In this document: one piece after another, positions 14,403 to 14,642 of the stretch
Position numbering within the stretch: position 1 is the first letter of the stretch
Layout: each line of letters begins with the position of its first letter
From: JADJLQ01 sp034439915
Lineage (GTDB): Bacteria > Bacteroidota > Bacteroidia > Chitinophagales > Saprospiraceae
Length of the DNA stretch: 14,642 nt
Direction: 5' to 3'
Assembly (NCBI GenBank): GCA_034439915.1
Contig: JAWXBI010000016.1
Span: 1 to 14,642, forward strand
Notes under the pieces: generated by a model
Databases searched by the model: none
Told to the model about the DNA's origin: nothing
What the model saw: only the letters and a program-made list of their open reading frames with translations
Position numbers and translations under genes: made by a program

Positions 14403-14642
14403 ACCCCGAAGGGGTGTCATTATTTTATATACCCAAATCTACAATGCCCCCAAAACCCCGAAGGGGTGACATTATTGTACATACCATGCCTCCAAAACCC
14501 CGAAGGGGTGTCATTATTTTATATACCCAAATCTACAATGCCCCCAAAACCCCGAAGGGGTGTCATTATTTTATACCATGCCTCCAAAACCCCGAAGGGG
14601 TGTCATTATTTTATATACCATGTCCCCAAAACCCCGAAGGGG
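14403..14642. repeat. Tandem array of ACCCCGAAGGGGT hairpins, cut by the window edge
   Basis: Six copies of the 13-bp inverted repeat ACCCCGAAGGGGT start at 14403, 14455, 14497, 14549, 14589 and 14631; the last is truncated by the end of the window. Periods are 52, 42, 52, 40 and 42 bp. The linkers come in two types: a long one containing ACCCAAATCTACAATGCCC and a short one containing ATACCATGCC. Both begin with GTCATTATTTTAT or a one-base variant. As minus-strand RNA each core reads ACCCCUUCGGGGU and can form a very stable C(UUCG)G loop. The 397 bases from 14246 to the window end hold no convincing gene, only these repeats and A/T-rich linkers. Confidence 0.92.

Noticed and set aside
14403..14642. 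CRISPR array
   Set aside because: The segments between repeats are not unique spacers but two recurring linker sequences. The repeat core is only 13 bp and no cas gene is present.

Overview
The window looks like chromosomal DNA of a Bacteroidota species, most plausibly from the Saprospiria/Chitinophagia side of the phylum. The reasons are a CotH protein ending in a type IX secretion (T9SS) C-terminal sorting domain, matches to the Bacteroidota promoter consensus (TTTG, about 19 bp, TAnnTTTG), genes without Shine-Dalgarno sequences, and an ECF sigma/anti-sigma operon followed by DUF4097-type surface proteins. No tRNA, rRNA, CRISPR array, insertion sequence or phage gene was recognised.

Layout. 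Positions 1-120 hold five copies of a small hairpin repeat that runs up to the stop codon of a minus-strand gene. From 121 to 9819 all genes are on the minus strand. In transcription order they are uvrB (excision repair helicase), a DUF4956 membrane protein, a CotH-family secreted kinase-like protein with a lamin-tail domain and T9SS tail, a second CotH paralogue without that tail, an HlyD-like periplasmic adaptor, and a TolC-like outer membrane protein. The adaptor and TolC genes overlap by 4 bp, and DUF4956 and the first CotH are 15 bp apart. A candidate promoter lies upstream of the second CotH gene.

Between uvrB and the next operon is an array of sixteen in-phase hexamers (GGGTAA and variants) at 9843-9938. 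It lies between a well-formed candidate uvrB promoter and a divergent -7 element. On the plus strand, 10065-13142 is a compact stress-type operon: ECF sigma factor, an anti-sigma-like membrane protein with a HEAT-like outer domain (ATGA overlap), and two tandem DUF4097-type beta-repeat proteins. A good intrinsic terminator closes it. A secreted six-bladed kelch protein follows on the minus strand (13283-14245). The last 400 bases hold no gene but contain a second, unrelated hairpin repeat array that runs off the window edge.

How the genes may work together. The DUF4956, CotH, CotH, HlyD and TolC set is the most interesting block. It combines a polytopic inner-membrane protein, two secreted kinase-fold proteins and an envelope-spanning adaptor plus channel without an ATPase. 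It is a candidate envelope modification or export system; this is inference from co-location. The sigma operon is probably an autoregulated envelope response whose outputs are the DUF4097 proteins.
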